Shown: piece after piece, positions 33,135-41,871 of the stretch
Numbering within the stretch: position 1 is the first letter of the stretch
How the letters are laid out: every line of letters starts with the position of its first letter
Source of the DNA: an uncultured Collinsella sp.
GTDB taxonomy: Bacteria; Actinomycetota; Coriobacteriia; Coriobacteriales; Coriobacteriaceae
Length of the DNA: 64,000 bases
NCBI GenBank assembly: GCA_900762355.1
Contig: CAAFGE010000043.1
Coordinates: 1 to 64,000, forward strand
Direction of reading: 5' to 3'
Position numbers and translations under genes: made by a program
Notes under the pieces: model-generated
The model's database searches: none
What the model was told of the DNA's origin: nothing
The model's input: only the letters and a program-made list of their open reading frames with translations

Positions 33135-33671
33135 ATGTCTAAGCGTTGGTACGTCGTTCACACTTACTCTGGATACGAGAACCGCGTTAAGTCCGATCTC
33201 GAGCATCGCATCGAGACTATGGGCATGCTAGACCGTATCTTTGATATCGAGATTCCTATGGAGCGCGTCACCGAGATTAAAGAGGGTGGCAAGCGCGAGA
33301 CCAAGGATTCCAAGATCTTCCCGGGTTATGTTCTGGTCCGCATGGAGATGGATGACGATGCTTGGACGTGCGTTCGTAACACGCCCGGCGTCACCGGTTT
33401 CCTAGGCGGCAACGGCAAGCCCGCTCCGCTTTCCCGCGACGAGTACAACAAGATGACTCGTCGTCCCGGTAAGGGCGATTCGCCCAAGCGCACCTCGGTT
33501 GATATTCAGGTCGGCACGTCCGTCCGCGTCACCGATGGCCCGCTTACCGACTTTGATGGCAAGGTCTCCGAGGTTAACACCGAGGCTGGCAAGCTCAAGG
33601 TCACGCTGATGATCTTTGGCCGTGAGACGCCGGTCGAGCTCGACTTTAACCAGGTCGCTGTCATCGCTTAA
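33135..33671 (+). CDS. nusG: Transcription termination/antitermination factor NusG
   Basis: Binds RNA polymerase and couples it to Rho and to ribosomal protein S10. The 178-residue protein shows the NGN domain (RWYVVHTYSGYENRVK, FPGYVLVRMEM, NTPGVTGFLG) and the C-terminal KOW domain (VRVTDGPLTDFDGKVSEV). Confidence 0.97.
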   Translation: MSKRWYVVHTYSGYENRVKSDLEHRIETMGMLDRIFDIEIPMERVTEIKEGGKRETKDSKIFPGYVLVRMEMDDDAWTCVRNTPGVTGFLGGNGKPAPLSRDEYNKMTRRPGKGDSPKRTSVDIQVGTSVRVTDGPLTDFDGKVSEVNTEAGKLKVTLMIFGRETPVELDFNQVAVIA

Positions 33672-33791
33672 GTTTTCGTCCGTTCGCGCGAGCGTGCTTC
33701 TTCTGTGACTGCTCATCTCAGGAGTGCTTCTAACACGTGCGTGCTTACGATATAGCAAGTACTTCACACTCGTGATTTGAAAGGAATGACC

Positions 33792-34220
33792 ATGGCTGAG
33801 AAGAAGGTTGCCAACGTCATTAAGCTCCAGATTCCTGCTGGTGCCGCTAACCCCGCTCCTCCCGTCGGTCCCGCCCTGGGCGCTGCTGGCGTGAACATCA
33901 TGCAGTTCTGCCAGGCCTTTAACGCCGAGACGCAGGACAAGAAGGGCGACATCATCCCCGTTGAGATCTCTGTCTACGAGGATAAGTCCTTCTCCTTCAT
34001 CACCAAGACCCCGCCGGCGGCTCACCTCATCAAGAAGGAGCTGAACCTCAAGTCTGGTTCCGCTAAGCCCCAGGCCGACAAGGTTGGTCAGCTCTCCCAG
34101 GAGCAGCTCACCAAGATCGCCGAGATCAAGATGCCGGACCTCAATGCCAACGACATTGACGCCGCCAAGAAGATCATCGCCGGTACCGCCCGCTCCATGG
34201 GCGTCACCATCGCTGAGTAG
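33792..34220 (+). CDS. rplK: Ribosomal protein L11
   Basis: Large-subunit protein of the GTPase-associated centre. The 142-residue protein contains [20 protein letters not shown] and [15 protein letters not shown], then the RNA-binding C-domain with [16 protein letters not shown] and MGVTI. Start at 33792 follows GAAAGGA. rplA follows after a 117-base gap with its own ribosome site. Confidence 0.97.
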   Translation: MAEKKVANVIKLQIPAGAANPAPPVGPALGAAGVNIMQFCQAFNAETQDKKGDIIPVEISVYEDKSFSFITKTPPAAHLIKKELNLKSGSAKPQADKVGQLSQEQLTKIAEIKMPDLNANDIDAAKKIIAGTARSMGVTIAE

Positions 34221-34337
34221 CGATTTCTTTAGGTAATGACGGGTGCTCCGACCGGGGCGCCCGTTATATGTGTGCAATAGGGCACACGATACGATGTGGG
34301 AGGGCATAAGCCCGTTTAACCACAGGAGGTAATGCAC

Positions 34338-35045
34338 ATGGCTAAGCATGGTAAGAGCTATAAGGCCGCTGCCGAGAAGATCGACCGCGCCACGCTCTAC
34401 ACCCCCCTTCAGGCTGCCAAGCTCATCAAGGAGCTCGACACCGCCAAGTTCGACGAGACCGTCGAGGCCCACTTCCGTCTGGGCATCGATACTCGTAAGG
34501 CTGACCAGAACATCCGTGGTTCCATCTCCCTGCCCCACGGCACCGGCAAGACCGTTCGTGTTGCCGTCTTCGCCGAGGGCGAGAAGGCTCGCGAGGCCGA
34601 GGCTGCCGGCGCCGACATCATCGGTTCCGACGAGCTCGTCGCCCAGATCCAGAAGGGCGAGATCAACTTCGACGCCGCTATCGCTACGCCGAACATGATG
34701 GCCAAGGTTGGCCGCATCGGTAAGATCCTTGGTCCCCGTGGCCTCATGCCGAACCCCAAGCTCGGCACCGTGACCATGGACGTCGCCAAGATGGTCTCCG
34801 AGCTCAAGGCTGGCCGCGTTGAGTACCGCGCCGACCGCTATGGCATCTGCCACGTGCCCCTGGGCAAGAAGTCCTTCTCCGAGCAGCAGCTCGTCGAGAA
34901 CTACGCTGCCCTGTACACCGAGATCCTGCGCGTCAAGCCCTCTTCTGCTAAGGGCAAGTACGTCAAGTCCATCTCCGTGTCTTCCACCATGGGCCCTGGC
35001 GTCAAGGTCGATCCCGCTGTCCAGCGTGACTTCCTGGCTGAGTAA
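34338..35045 (+). CDS. rplA: Ribosomal protein L1
   Basis: Binds the L1 stalk of 23S rRNA and in many bacteria represses its own operon. The 235-residue protein has [49 protein letters not shown] and the closing [13 protein letters not shown] at 34338 is 8 bases after AGGAGG; an in-frame ATG at 34332 is too close to it. The unit ends here with a terminator; rplJ and rplL are 26 kb away. Confidence 0.97.
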   Translation: MAKHGKSYKAAAEKIDRATLYTPLQAAKLIKELDTAKFDETVEAHFRLGIDTRKADQNIRGSISLPHGTGKTVRVAVFAEGEKAREAEAAGADIIGSDELVAQIQKGEINFDAAIATPNMMAKVGRIGKILGPRGLMPNPKLGTVTMDVAKMVSELKAGRVEYRADRYGICHVPLGKKSFSEQQLVENYAALYTEILRVKPSSAKGKYVKSISVSSTMGPGVKVDPAVQRDFLAE

Positions 35046-35081
35046 CTGCTAGTTACTGCCTGAGCAAAGCAAGCATTGCTA

Positions 35082-35122
35082 AAGAAACCCGGTTCTGCCT
35101 CGTGCAGGGCCGGGTTTCTTGC
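35082..35122 (+). terminator. Terminator of rplA
   Basis: Eleven-base perfect arms AAGAAACCCGG (35082-35092) and CCGGGTTTCTT (35110-35120). Confidence 0.85.
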
Positions 35123-35128
35123 TATCGA

Positions 35129-35170
35129 GCACCAAAACCAACACGAGGGGGACAGGTGCCTTTGTGGTGC
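35129..35170. repeat. Hairpin, GGGGGACAGGTGCC loop
   Basis: GCACCAAAA at 35129-35137 pairs with TTTGTGGTGC at 35161-35170 (one mismatch); the loop holds GGGGACAGGTGCC, the clearest form of the shared loop motif. From 35171 to 35278 no gene is seen; a small perfect hairpin GCGTAC/GTACGC is at about 35200-35215. Confidence 0.6.
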
Positions 35171-35278
35171 CCCAGGTCGCCCCGAAAGAGGATCGACGCG
35201 TACTTTGGTACGCGAGCGACGGTCTGAGGGACGAGATGGGGTGTTTGGGGCCGGCGCAGCGCCAAGTCTTAAAGGTGG

Positions 35279-35989
35279 TTACCAGGGTGTTTTGCCGAAT
35301 GATGACTCGATGGCGTCGTGGCGTTTGAGTTCGCGGCGCATGGTTTGCGAATTGAGCCAAGCGGCCTGCCAGCTTCGGATGGGATAGCGCGAATCGTCAA
35401 GCTCAAACTGCGTATAGCCGCAGGCGTTAATGATCGTCGTCCCACACGTGTGTTGGCGCTCCCGCTGAAAGTCGGGGCCGTAGCATTGGTGCACATGTCC
35501 GTGCACCATGTAGTCGGGACCCCAAGATTCAAGTGCCGTGTTAAAGCAGTCGAAACCCCGATGCGGCAAGTCGTCCAGATCACCCATGCCCGCAGCGGGG
35601 GCATGGGTGAGCAGGATGTCGCAGCCGCCGACCATCCGCACTTTTCGGGAGAGCTTGCGCACGCGCTTGGCCATCTCGCGCTCGGTATACATGTTGGCCC
35701 CGTCGCGATAGCGCATGGAGCCGCCGAGGCCCGCGATGCGAATGCCTCGGTACGTGTATACGCTGTCTTCCACGCAGATACATCCGCCCGGCGCATGGCG
35801 CGCATAGCGGTCGTCGTGGTTGCCGCGCACGTAGATGAGCGGCTTGTTGATAACGGTGACCAAAAACTCAAGATAGTCAGGGTCTAGATCTCCGGCGGAC
35901 AAAATCAGATCGACACTCTCAAAGCGCTCCTTACGAAAGCACTCCCAAAGGCATCGTTCTTCGGTATCGGCTATGGCAAGGATCTTCAT
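35279..35989 (-). CDS. Calcineurin-like metallophosphoesterase
   Basis: A 236-residue phosphoesterase with the five metal motifs: IADTE at the N-terminus (a variant of DxH with Glu in the His place), SAGDLD, RGNHDDR, THAPA and HGHVHQ. Substrate unknown; the family includes nucleotide and phosphoprotein phosphatases. It is the second gene of a pair: its ATG overlaps the stop of the upstream BMP-domain gene (ATGA), so the two products are probably made together. Confidence 0.85.
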   Translation of the reverse strand: MKILAIADTEERCLWECFRKERFESVDLILSAGDLDPDYLEFLVTVINKPLIYVRGNHDDRYARHAPGGCICVEDSVYTYRGIRIAGLGGSMRYRDGANMYTEREMAKRVRKLSRKVRMVGGCDILLTHAPAAGMGDLDDLPHRGFDCFNTALESWGPDYMVHGHVHQCYGPDFQRERQHTCGTTIINACGYTQFELDDSRYPIRSWQAAWLNSQTMRRELKRHDAIESSFGKTPW

Positions 35990-37902
35990 AGGGCGGTGAC
36001 TCCCGGCTCGTCGTCGAGCTGCGGAATGGTGCCCACCACGTTATCTGCCAGCCAGTCCATCTCGACGATCTGCGTGCTCGGCAACGGGGGAAAGCCCTCG
36101 ATCTGCACCACGCCGTCTTGGCTGTGGAGCTCGCCGCCAAAGGGGTTAATGGAACCCTCGACGATGCCGTTGCGGAGCAGCTGTACCAGCTTGCGCGTCT
36201 GATAGGGCAGACCCGGCGCATAGCGAATATCGATGACGCCCGAGCTCATGCCGTACCAGTAGTTGACGGCGCGCACCTGGTTATCGTCGCTGGTTTCGTC
36301 CCACGTGCCGTGCAGCAGGCTTCGCACGATGAGCTCGTAGTAGCGGCCCCAGTTCCACACGGGCATGGCGATGCCGGCGACCTTGCCGTCGACCAGGCGG
36401 TGGAGCCCGTAGGCGGTGGGGTCTTCCAGCGACTTGGACATGTCGGCGCCGGTCATGACGCTCACGCCTTCGCGGCACATGGCCTCGGCAAGGCCACCGG
36501 CCGGCACATCGCCCCAGGTGAGGATGACCTGCGCACGCGGGTCGAGCAACGAGGCACCGATGGCAAAGGCGTTGATCTCGCTGAGTGCGCCCGATGCGAA
36601 GACCGACGCGTGGTAACCGATGCGGTGGTTATCTGCCATGCTGGCCGCAAGGGCGCCCAGCAGGAACTTGGCCTCGTACATCTTTCCAAAATACGAGCGC
36701 ACGCTTTGGTGGGGAAGGCCGATAGAGCAGTTGAGGAACCGCACCTGGGGATATTCAACCGCCGCCCTGAGCGTGTATTCCATTAGGCGGTGCGAAGTCG
36801 AGAAGATGGCGTTCGCCCCGTGTTTGACGGCGGTCTCCACGGCGGCGTAGAACACGTCCGGATCGTGGCAGTCCTCGAACGCCTCGGTGCGCACGATACC
36901 GCCAAAGTGCTCGTCGAGATACTGACGCCCTTGGTCGTGTAGGCTGTCCCAGCTCGACGTGGCGCAGGGGAATTCGTGGATGAAGGCGATACGTAAGGGA
37001 TTGGCCGCTGAGTAGACGGTCTTGCCCATAAAGAAGTTGAGCACGCCGGAGGTGGACTTGGCGGGCGCCTCTTCCTCAATGACGCTCGGCGCCTCGACAA
37101 GATCGACCTTTTCCTCGTCGCTTTTGCCGGCAATGACCAACTCGCGCCAAATCTTGCACAGGCGGTTTACGACGATGTCCGTTGGCGTGTCCAGCAGGCG
37201 GTCCTGGTTATACACGTTGAGGTAGACGAGCATGGCGTCGGCGGGCGTAATGTCCAGGTGGTCGCCGCCGGCGCGAAGGTAGGCGCGTTTAAAGAGCAAG
37301 AAGGTGTGGCGCAGGTAGTCGACCTTTTTCTGTGGCCACTTTTCGGTCAGGTTTTGACCGAGCATCTTGGCGAGCGTCTCGTAGCTTCCCTCGCGCGAGA
37401 ACTCAATCTCATACAGGGGGCAGACGTACCAAAACGCGCAGAACTCGCCGTAGAGGCGGCTCTCGACCGAATCCCACTTGCCGGGGTAGAGGCGGGAGAC
37501 CTTGGCGGAAACCGTCGGAGCGTCCAGGAATTTAAGGACGCTGACGCGCTTATTGCCCTCTTGGACGTAAAACCGATGCATGAACTCGGTGACGATGATG
37601 GGGTCGCGATAGCCCTCGGTCACCTGGATGTCGTAGAGGTTGGACCACTTGCGGGCGAACTCGGTATTAAACGGCAGCAGCGGCATAAAGTTGCACGAAA
37701 AGGCGGACTGACGGCCTTTGGTGACCGTGCCGACGACCATCTCGAGCGGAATGTCCCTTAGGCCGATGTTCTCGCGTTGCCCACAGGGTAGCTGGGCAAC
37801 CAAGCTGTCGAGGTCTGTGAGGTACGGATGCTCGCTTTGGCTGATGGCGCGACGGCGTCCCTGCTCGCCGCGCTTGCGTGCTTGACGATAGGCCTCTTCC
37901 AT
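35986..37902 (-). CDS. BMP-domain protein with ParB-like N-terminus
   Basis: A 638-residue protein with two parts. Residues 45-170 resemble a ParB-like nuclease domain (DIPLEMVVGTVTKGRQSAF, then VQEGNKRVSVLKFL). Residues about 300-600 resemble the purine-nucleoside-binding BMP/Med family (IAFIHEFP, ISTSHRLMEYTLRA-type helix, GYHASVFASGALSEINAFAIGA, VTWGDVP-like strand). There is no signal peptide, lipobox or membrane segment, so it should stay in the cytosol, unlike the usual transporter lipoproteins. It may sense nucleosides. Start follows AAGGGAGCAG. Function not known. Confidence 0.7.
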   Translation of the reverse strand: MEEAYRQARKRGEQGRRRAISQSEHPYLTDLDSLVAQLPCGQRENIGLRDIPLEMVVGTVTKGRQSAFSCNFMPLLPFNTEFARKWSNLYDIQVTEGYRDPIIVTEFMHRFYVQEGNKRVSVLKFLDAPTVSAKVSRLYPGKWDSVESRLYGEFCAFWYVCPLYEIEFSREGSYETLAKMLGQNLTEKWPQKKVDYLRHTFLLFKRAYLRAGGDHLDITPADAMLVYLNVYNQDRLLDTPTDIVVNRLCKIWRELVIAGKSDEEKVDLVEAPSVIEEEAPAKSTSGVLNFFMGKTVYSAANPLRIAFIHEFPCATSSWDSLHDQGRQYLDEHFGGIVRTEAFEDCHDPDVFYAAVETAVKHGANAIFSTSHRLMEYTLRAAVEYPQVRFLNCSIGLPHQSVRSYFGKMYEAKFLLGALAASMADNHRIGYHASVFASGALSEINAFAIGASLLDPRAQVILTWGDVPAGGLAEAMCREGVSVMTGADMSKSLEDPTAYGLHRLVDGKVAGIAMPVWNWGRYYELIVRSLLHGTWDETSDDNQVRAVNYWYGMSSGVIDIRYAPGLPYQTRKLVQLLRNGIVEGSINPFGGELHSQDGVVQIEGFPPLPSTQIVEMDWLADNVVGTIPQLDDEPGVTAL

Positions 37903-37957
37903 GGTGTCTGCTCCCTTAGTCGTTTAAACAACGATATGAACCATGGTACCACGAAGC

Positions 37958-37998
37958 AAAACCACCACAAAGGTGCCTGTCCCCATTGTGGTGGTTTT
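37958..37998 (-). terminator. Perfect hairpin terminator at the mscS stop
   Basis: Thirteen-base perfect arms (37958-37970 and 37986-37998). On the minus strand the stem ends in TTTT. The TAA of mscS lies in the arm. The loop, read on the minus strand, is TGGGGACAGGCACCT, a member of the GGGACAGG family. Confidence 0.8.
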
Positions 37999-38764
37999 AG
38001 GCAATGATGGGGGCGATGGCTCGGATGCAGGCGTCGGCTGCCGTGAAGGTGGTGCTGTCGTCGCTGACGATAAAGATGATCTTGCCCTTGATGCCAAAGT
38101 CGCCGATCTCGCTAAAGAGCACATAGGGCTCCTTGTCAAAGCCCGAGATGGGCGAGACAGCCGTTTTGGTGGCGCTCGTGAGTTCGTCTGCTAGCGCGTC
38201 CAGCGAGGCCCACTTGGACGTGTCCTTGACCGCGACGGGTACGGCGACGCGCCCAAAGGGCATGAGGTGCACGAGCGTGTTCTTGGAGATATTGGAGTTG
38301 GGGACGATGATGGTCTGTCCGCAAGCATCTTCGATGGTCGTGTGACGCCAGGTGATGTCCTGGACCACGCCCGACACGCCGCCGACCTCGATATTGTCGC
38401 CGGGCTTGATGATGCCCATAAACGTCACCTGCATGCCGCCGATGAGGTTTGAGAGCGTGTCCTGAAAGCCGAGCGAGATGGCGATGCCGCCGACGCCAAG
38501 AGCGGCGACGAGGGCGTTTGCGTTAATGCCAAAGCAGTTGTCGAGGATAAAGCTGCCGCCGATCATCCAGATGACGGCGCGCGCGATGTTGATGAAGATG
38601 CTCGATGACGGGAGTGGATTGTCATCGCGGTTAAGCAGATGGTGCAGGGTCTTAGACGCGATCTTGGCGGCAACGGCGGTGCCGATGGCCAGAATGCCGG
38701 CCCAGATGATGTTGTGGACCCATCGTTGCGTAAAGAAATGAAGAATCGGATCAAACAATTCCAT
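37997..38764 (-). CDS. mscS: Small-conductance mechanosensitive channel (MscS)
   Basis: Opens under membrane tension to release solutes on osmotic downshock. The 255-residue protein has three membrane segments (about 13-33, 55-75, 84-105). The pore helix has ALGVGGIAISLGFQDTLSN with the Gly/Ala pattern of TM3. The beta domain has KPGDNIEVGGVSGVVQDITWR and IIVPNSNIS. Start at 38764 (minus) follows TTAGGAGG; an upstream in-frame start would add 15 residues but lacks a site. Confidence 0.92.
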   Translation of the reverse strand: MELFDPILHFFTQRWVHNIIWAGILAIGTAVAAKIASKTLHHLLNRDDNPLPSSSIFINIARAVIWMIGGSFILDNCFGINANALVAALGVGGIAISLGFQDTLSNLIGGMQVTFMGIIKPGDNIEVGGVSGVVQDITWRHTTIEDACGQTIIVPNSNISKNTLVHLMPFGRVAVPVAVKDTSKWASLDALADELTSATKTAVSPISGFDKEPYVLFSEIGDFGIKGKIIFIVSDDSTTFTAADACIRAIAPIIA

Positions 38765-38810
38765 GTAGGGAAAACCTCCTAATGATCGTCCAACCATGAT
38801 ACCCACCAAA

Positions 38811-38840
38811 AAGCCCGTCCGATCAAATTCGGACGGGCTT
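38811..38840 (-). terminator. Terminator of the 5'-nucleotidase gene
   Basis: Twelve-base perfect arms (38811-38822 and 38829-38840); on the minus strand followed by TTTTT. Confidence 0.85.
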
Positions 38841-38893
38841 CTGTGCTCGATATAAGGTTTGCGAGGTGTGGGCGGCGAAGCCCGGCACCTGGC

Positions 38894-40918
38894 TTAGCGG
38901 CGACGCTTCCAGATGATGCCGAGAATGATAATGACGATGCCGCCGATGAGGCATGCGCCGACCACGGCCAGCGTGCGGTCTCCCGTTGCGGCGAGCTTGC
39001 CGGTCATCTTCTTGGTGATGACCGTCGTGGTCGTCGTGTCCGTCTTAGGCGAGGGCTTAGGCGTCGGGGCCGGTGTGGGCGTGGGGTCCACGGCTGCGGA
39101 ACCGAAGCCGATGGTGCCGGCGAGCCCGGCCATCTTGCTCTCCCAGCCGTTCTGCCCAATCAGCGCCCTCAGCGTCGCCTCGCACGTGCCCCACTCGGTG
39201 TGCTTAGTGGCGTTTGCGAAGGTGGGGAAGTCGGTCGTGTTGGTGATGATGTAGTTGTTGGTGGCGACGGTATAGGTCTTGGTGGGATCGAGCGTGCTGC
39301 CGTCTTTGGTGAGTGTGGCACTCACAATGCGCTTGCCTTCGGGCTGCGTCCAATCAATCGTCACGTTGATGCCGCCAAAGGAGAGAACGCTGCCAGAGTC
39401 ATCGCGCCACTTGTACTTGTCTTGCGCCTCCTGCTCGGTATGGCCGGCTGCCACGTAGGCTTGCTGAAGCTCGTAGCTGTGATTGCACTCGTCGCTGATC
39501 TGCAGTGAGTGCTCGAGCGCTGCCAGGAAGTCCGCGCCGGTCATGGTCCAGGTCTCCACGGTGTTGCCGTAGGGCGAGATAGCGATGACGTTGCCGGCGG
39601 TCACATCGCCCGCAGCGATGCCGCCGCGGATGCCACCCGCGTTCTCGATGGCAAGGTCTGCGCCCGTCAGGGCAAGATAGGAGCCGCAAATCACGTGGCC
39701 GATGGTCTGGGCCTTGGCGGTATCGCCCTCCTTGCTGGGGCGGAAATCGGTGGTGCGCACCATTTCCCAACCATGCGTGCCTGCGGCATCCTCGCCGTAG
39801 AAATAGTTGGTGGTGGATGTGCCGAGCACCTTGTTCGATTCGTTTTCAAAGGCCTCGTCGAGCGGCTTGATCTTGTTGCGGACGGCTTCAAGGCAGCTTT
39901 GGTAGTCGGAGCCCTTGTCGGGGTCTGCTAAAAGGTCGTTGACGTTCTTGGCGGTGTAGAGCTTCTCGTCACTGCCATCTGCAGGAACCGTGACCGTGTC
40001 ATCGTCGGTCGTCTCGGTGCCATTCGTGTCGTACCTGTACGGAATGGAAAGCAGCCCCACCTCGGCAAAGGCGCTGCCTGCCTCGACAACGTGGATCGTC
40101 TTGCCGTCGGCTCCCGTCACCTTCTCGTTAAGGTTGATGTGCTCGTGGCCTGCGATAAGGGCATCGACGCCACGGAGCCGTGTGGCAAAGGTCTTTGCGT
40201 CGAGCGTGTGCGCGATACACACAACAACATCGCAGCCCTCCTTGCGCAGCTGCTCTGCCTCGGCATTGATGGCGTTCGCGGCACTCGAGAACGACGTACC
40301 CGCGACCAGGTCCGCGCGCAGCGAGGAACCTAGCGACTCATCCATGGCTCCGACGACGCCGACCTTGATTTTGTAGTCGAATGTGGAGTGATCTTCGCTA
40401 TCCTCCCAGGTGCGATCGAGCGTCTTCGTGATGCTCGAGCTCCATACGCCGCTCGCAGACTTCGCGTTCGCGCAGAGCATGGCGAAGGGCGTGCCGGTGG
40501 TGCTGTAGCCGGTCATGGTGCGGAGTTTGTCCGCACCGTAGCTCCAGTCGTGGTTGCCTGGCGTGGTCGCGTCGTAGCCGTCGGCGTAGAAGGTGTCCAT
40601 GAGCTCGGCGATGCTCTTGCCCTCGCTCATGGTGGCGAAGGACTGTCCGTGGAAGGTGTCGCCCGAATCGAGCAAAAGATCGGGGGCACTGTTTTGGGTG
40701 CTATAGAGAACCGCCAGTCCATCAAAGCCCACAGTGCCGGTGCCCTTGCTTGCGTTGTAGCTGTACTTGTAGCTGCCGTGGATGTCGTTGGTGTGCATGA
40801 CGGCCACGGAGCCGTCAATAGCGGCGGGCAGGTTCCCCGCGAAAGCGAGGCTTGGGATGCCTGCGAGCGCGCCGGCAAACAACGTGGCAGCTAACGCAAG
40901 GCGGGGGAGTCTTTTCAT
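38894..40918 (-). CDS. Wall-anchored 5'-nucleotidase
   Basis: Extracellular enzyme that should release nucleosides such as adenosine from nucleotides. The 674-residue protein has a signal peptide (cleavage after SLAFA, about 27). The metallophosphatase domain has HTNDIHGSYKY, LLLDSGDTFHG, TTPGNHDWSYG and GHEHINL. The 5'-nucleotidase C-domain has ENAGGIRGGI and SPYGNTVETWTMTG. A Pro/Thr-rich linker follows, then LAATGD (642-647), a hydrophobic helix and KRRR. The LAATGD-helix-basic end is a sortase sorting signal of the LAxTG type. The sortase is not in the window. Confidence 0.9.
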   Translation of the reverse strand: MKRLPRLALAATLFAGALAGIPSLAFAGNLPAAIDGSVAVMHTNDIHGSYKYSYNASKGTGTVGFDGLAVLYSTQNSAPDLLLDSGDTFHGQSFATMSEGKSIAELMDTFYADGYDATTPGNHDWSYGADKLRTMTGYSTTGTPFAMLCANAKSASGVWSSSITKTLDRTWEDSEDHSTFDYKIKVGVVGAMDESLGSSLRADLVAGTSFSSAANAINAEAEQLRKEGCDVVVCIAHTLDAKTFATRLRGVDALIAGHEHINLNEKVTGADGKTIHVVEAGSAFAEVGLLSIPYRYDTNGTETTDDDTVTVPADGSDEKLYTAKNVNDLLADPDKGSDYQSCLEAVRNKIKPLDEAFENESNKVLGTSTTNYFYGEDAAGTHGWEMVRTTDFRPSKEGDTAKAQTIGHVICGSYLALTGADLAIENAGGIRGGIAAGDVTAGNVIAISPYGNTVETWTMTGADFLAALEHSLQISDECNHSYELQQAYVAAGHTEQEAQDKYKWRDDSGSVLSFGGINVTIDWTQPEGKRIVSATLTKDGSTLDPTKTYTVATNNYIITNTTDFPTFANATKHTEWGTCEATLRALIGQNGWESKMAGLAGTIGFGSAAVDPTPTPAPTPKPSPKTDTTTTTVITKKMTGKLAATGDRTLAVVGACLIGGIVIIILGIIWKRRR

Positions 40919-40982
40919 GACAGTTTCCTTAGTCCTTAGCCAGAATGTCTGGTTGAATATCGGATTATCGACATAATATGCG

Positions 40983-41022
40983 AAAACCGCCGCAAGGGCG
41001 TCTGTCCCTTTGCGGCGGTTTT
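40983..41022. repeat. Perfect hairpin, GGGACAGACGCCC loop
   Basis: Thirteen-base perfect arms AAAACCGCCGCAA (40983-40995) and TTGCGGCGGTTTT (41010-41022). The loop read on the minus strand is AGGGACAGACGCCC. It lies in the gap between the nucleotidase start and the ABC gene end, 15 bases from the next element. Confidence 0.75.
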
Positions 41023-41037
41023 GACGTTTGCGCAGAT

Positions 41038-41078
41038 AAAACCTGTCAAAATAAACCTGTCCCGTTTTGGCAGGTTTT
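41038..41078 (-). terminator. Hairpin terminator at the ABC ATPase stop
   Basis: Fourteen-base arms with one mismatch (41038-41051 and 41065-41078); the ATPase TAA lies in the arm, and on the minus strand a T-run closes the stem. The loop is CGGGACAGGTTTA on the minus strand. Confidence 0.75.
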
Positions 41079-41871
41079 AGCTCAGCAGCATGCGGTCGTT
41101 GGCGAGCTCGCCGCCCGAGACCTCCTCGAACTTCTGCAGCAGGTCGGCTACGGTGAGCGACTTCTTCTCATCGCCCGCCACGTCGTAGATCACATGGCCT
41201 TCGTGCATCATGATCAGACGGTTGCCCAGACGGATGGCGTCGTTCATGTTGTGCGTGACCATGAGCGTGGTCAGGTGGTTCTCGTCGACGATCTCCTCGG
41301 TCAGGTTGAGCACTTTAGAGGCCGTCTTGGGGTCGAGGGCCGCGGTGTGCTCGTCGAGCAGCAGCAGGCGCGGCCTGGTGAGCGTGGCCATCAGCAGGGT
41401 GAGCGCCTGGCGCTGGCCGCCCGAGAGCAGGCCGACCTTGGCGTTGAGACGCGTGTCCAGACCAAGGTCCAGGCGCTTGAGTAGCTCAACGTACTCATCC
41501 TTCTCGGCCTTGGTGACGCCCCACGAAAGGCCGCGACGCTGGCCGCGACGTTTGGCGAGGGCCAGGTTCTCGGCGATCTGCATGTCGGCAGCGGTACCGC
41601 GCATGGGGTCCTGAAACACGCGGCCCAGGTACTTGGCGCGCTGCGACTCGCTCAGGCGCGAGATATCGGTGCCGTCGAGCTCAATAACGCCCGAATCGAG
41701 CGGGTACACGCCGGCGATCATGTTGAGCAGCGTGGACTTGCCGGCGCCGTTGCCGCCGATCACGGTTACAAAGTCGCCGTCATTCAGGGTGAGGTCGACG
41801 CCGGTGAGCGCGCGCTTCTCGGTGACGGTGCCCTTGTTAAAGGTCTTCTTGACGTGCGAGAGCTTAAGCAT
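41077..41871 (-). CDS. ABC transporter ATPase, TrpZ-like
   Basis: Powers an ABC importer encoded with the two genes upstream. The 264-residue protein has Walker A IGGNGAGKST, the Q-loop near VFQDP, signature LSGGQRQALTLLM and Walker B LLLLDEHTAALD. The start at 41871 (minus) has a GGGGG/AGG site at proper distance; an ATG 9 bases upstream is possible but lies against the Gs. It overlaps the end of the permease gene by 8 bases. Confidence 0.88.
   Translation of the reverse strand: MLKLSHVKKTFNKGTVTEKRALTGVDLTLNDGDFVTVIGGNGAGKSTLLNMIAGVYPLDSGVIELDGTDISRLSESQRAKYLGRVFQDPMRGTAADMQIAENLALAKRRGQRRGLSWGVTKAEKDEYVELLKRLDLGLDTRLNAKVGLLSGGQRQALTLLMATLTRPRLLLLDEHTAALDPKTASKVLNLTEEIVDENHLTTLMVTHNMNDAIRLGNRLIMMHEGHVIYDVAGDEKKSLTVADLLQKFEEVSGGELANDRMLLS

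Noticed and set aside
35171..35278. Small protein gene between rplA and the phosphoesterase
   Set aside because: Open frames cover the repeat motif itself and differ between strands; no ribosome site.
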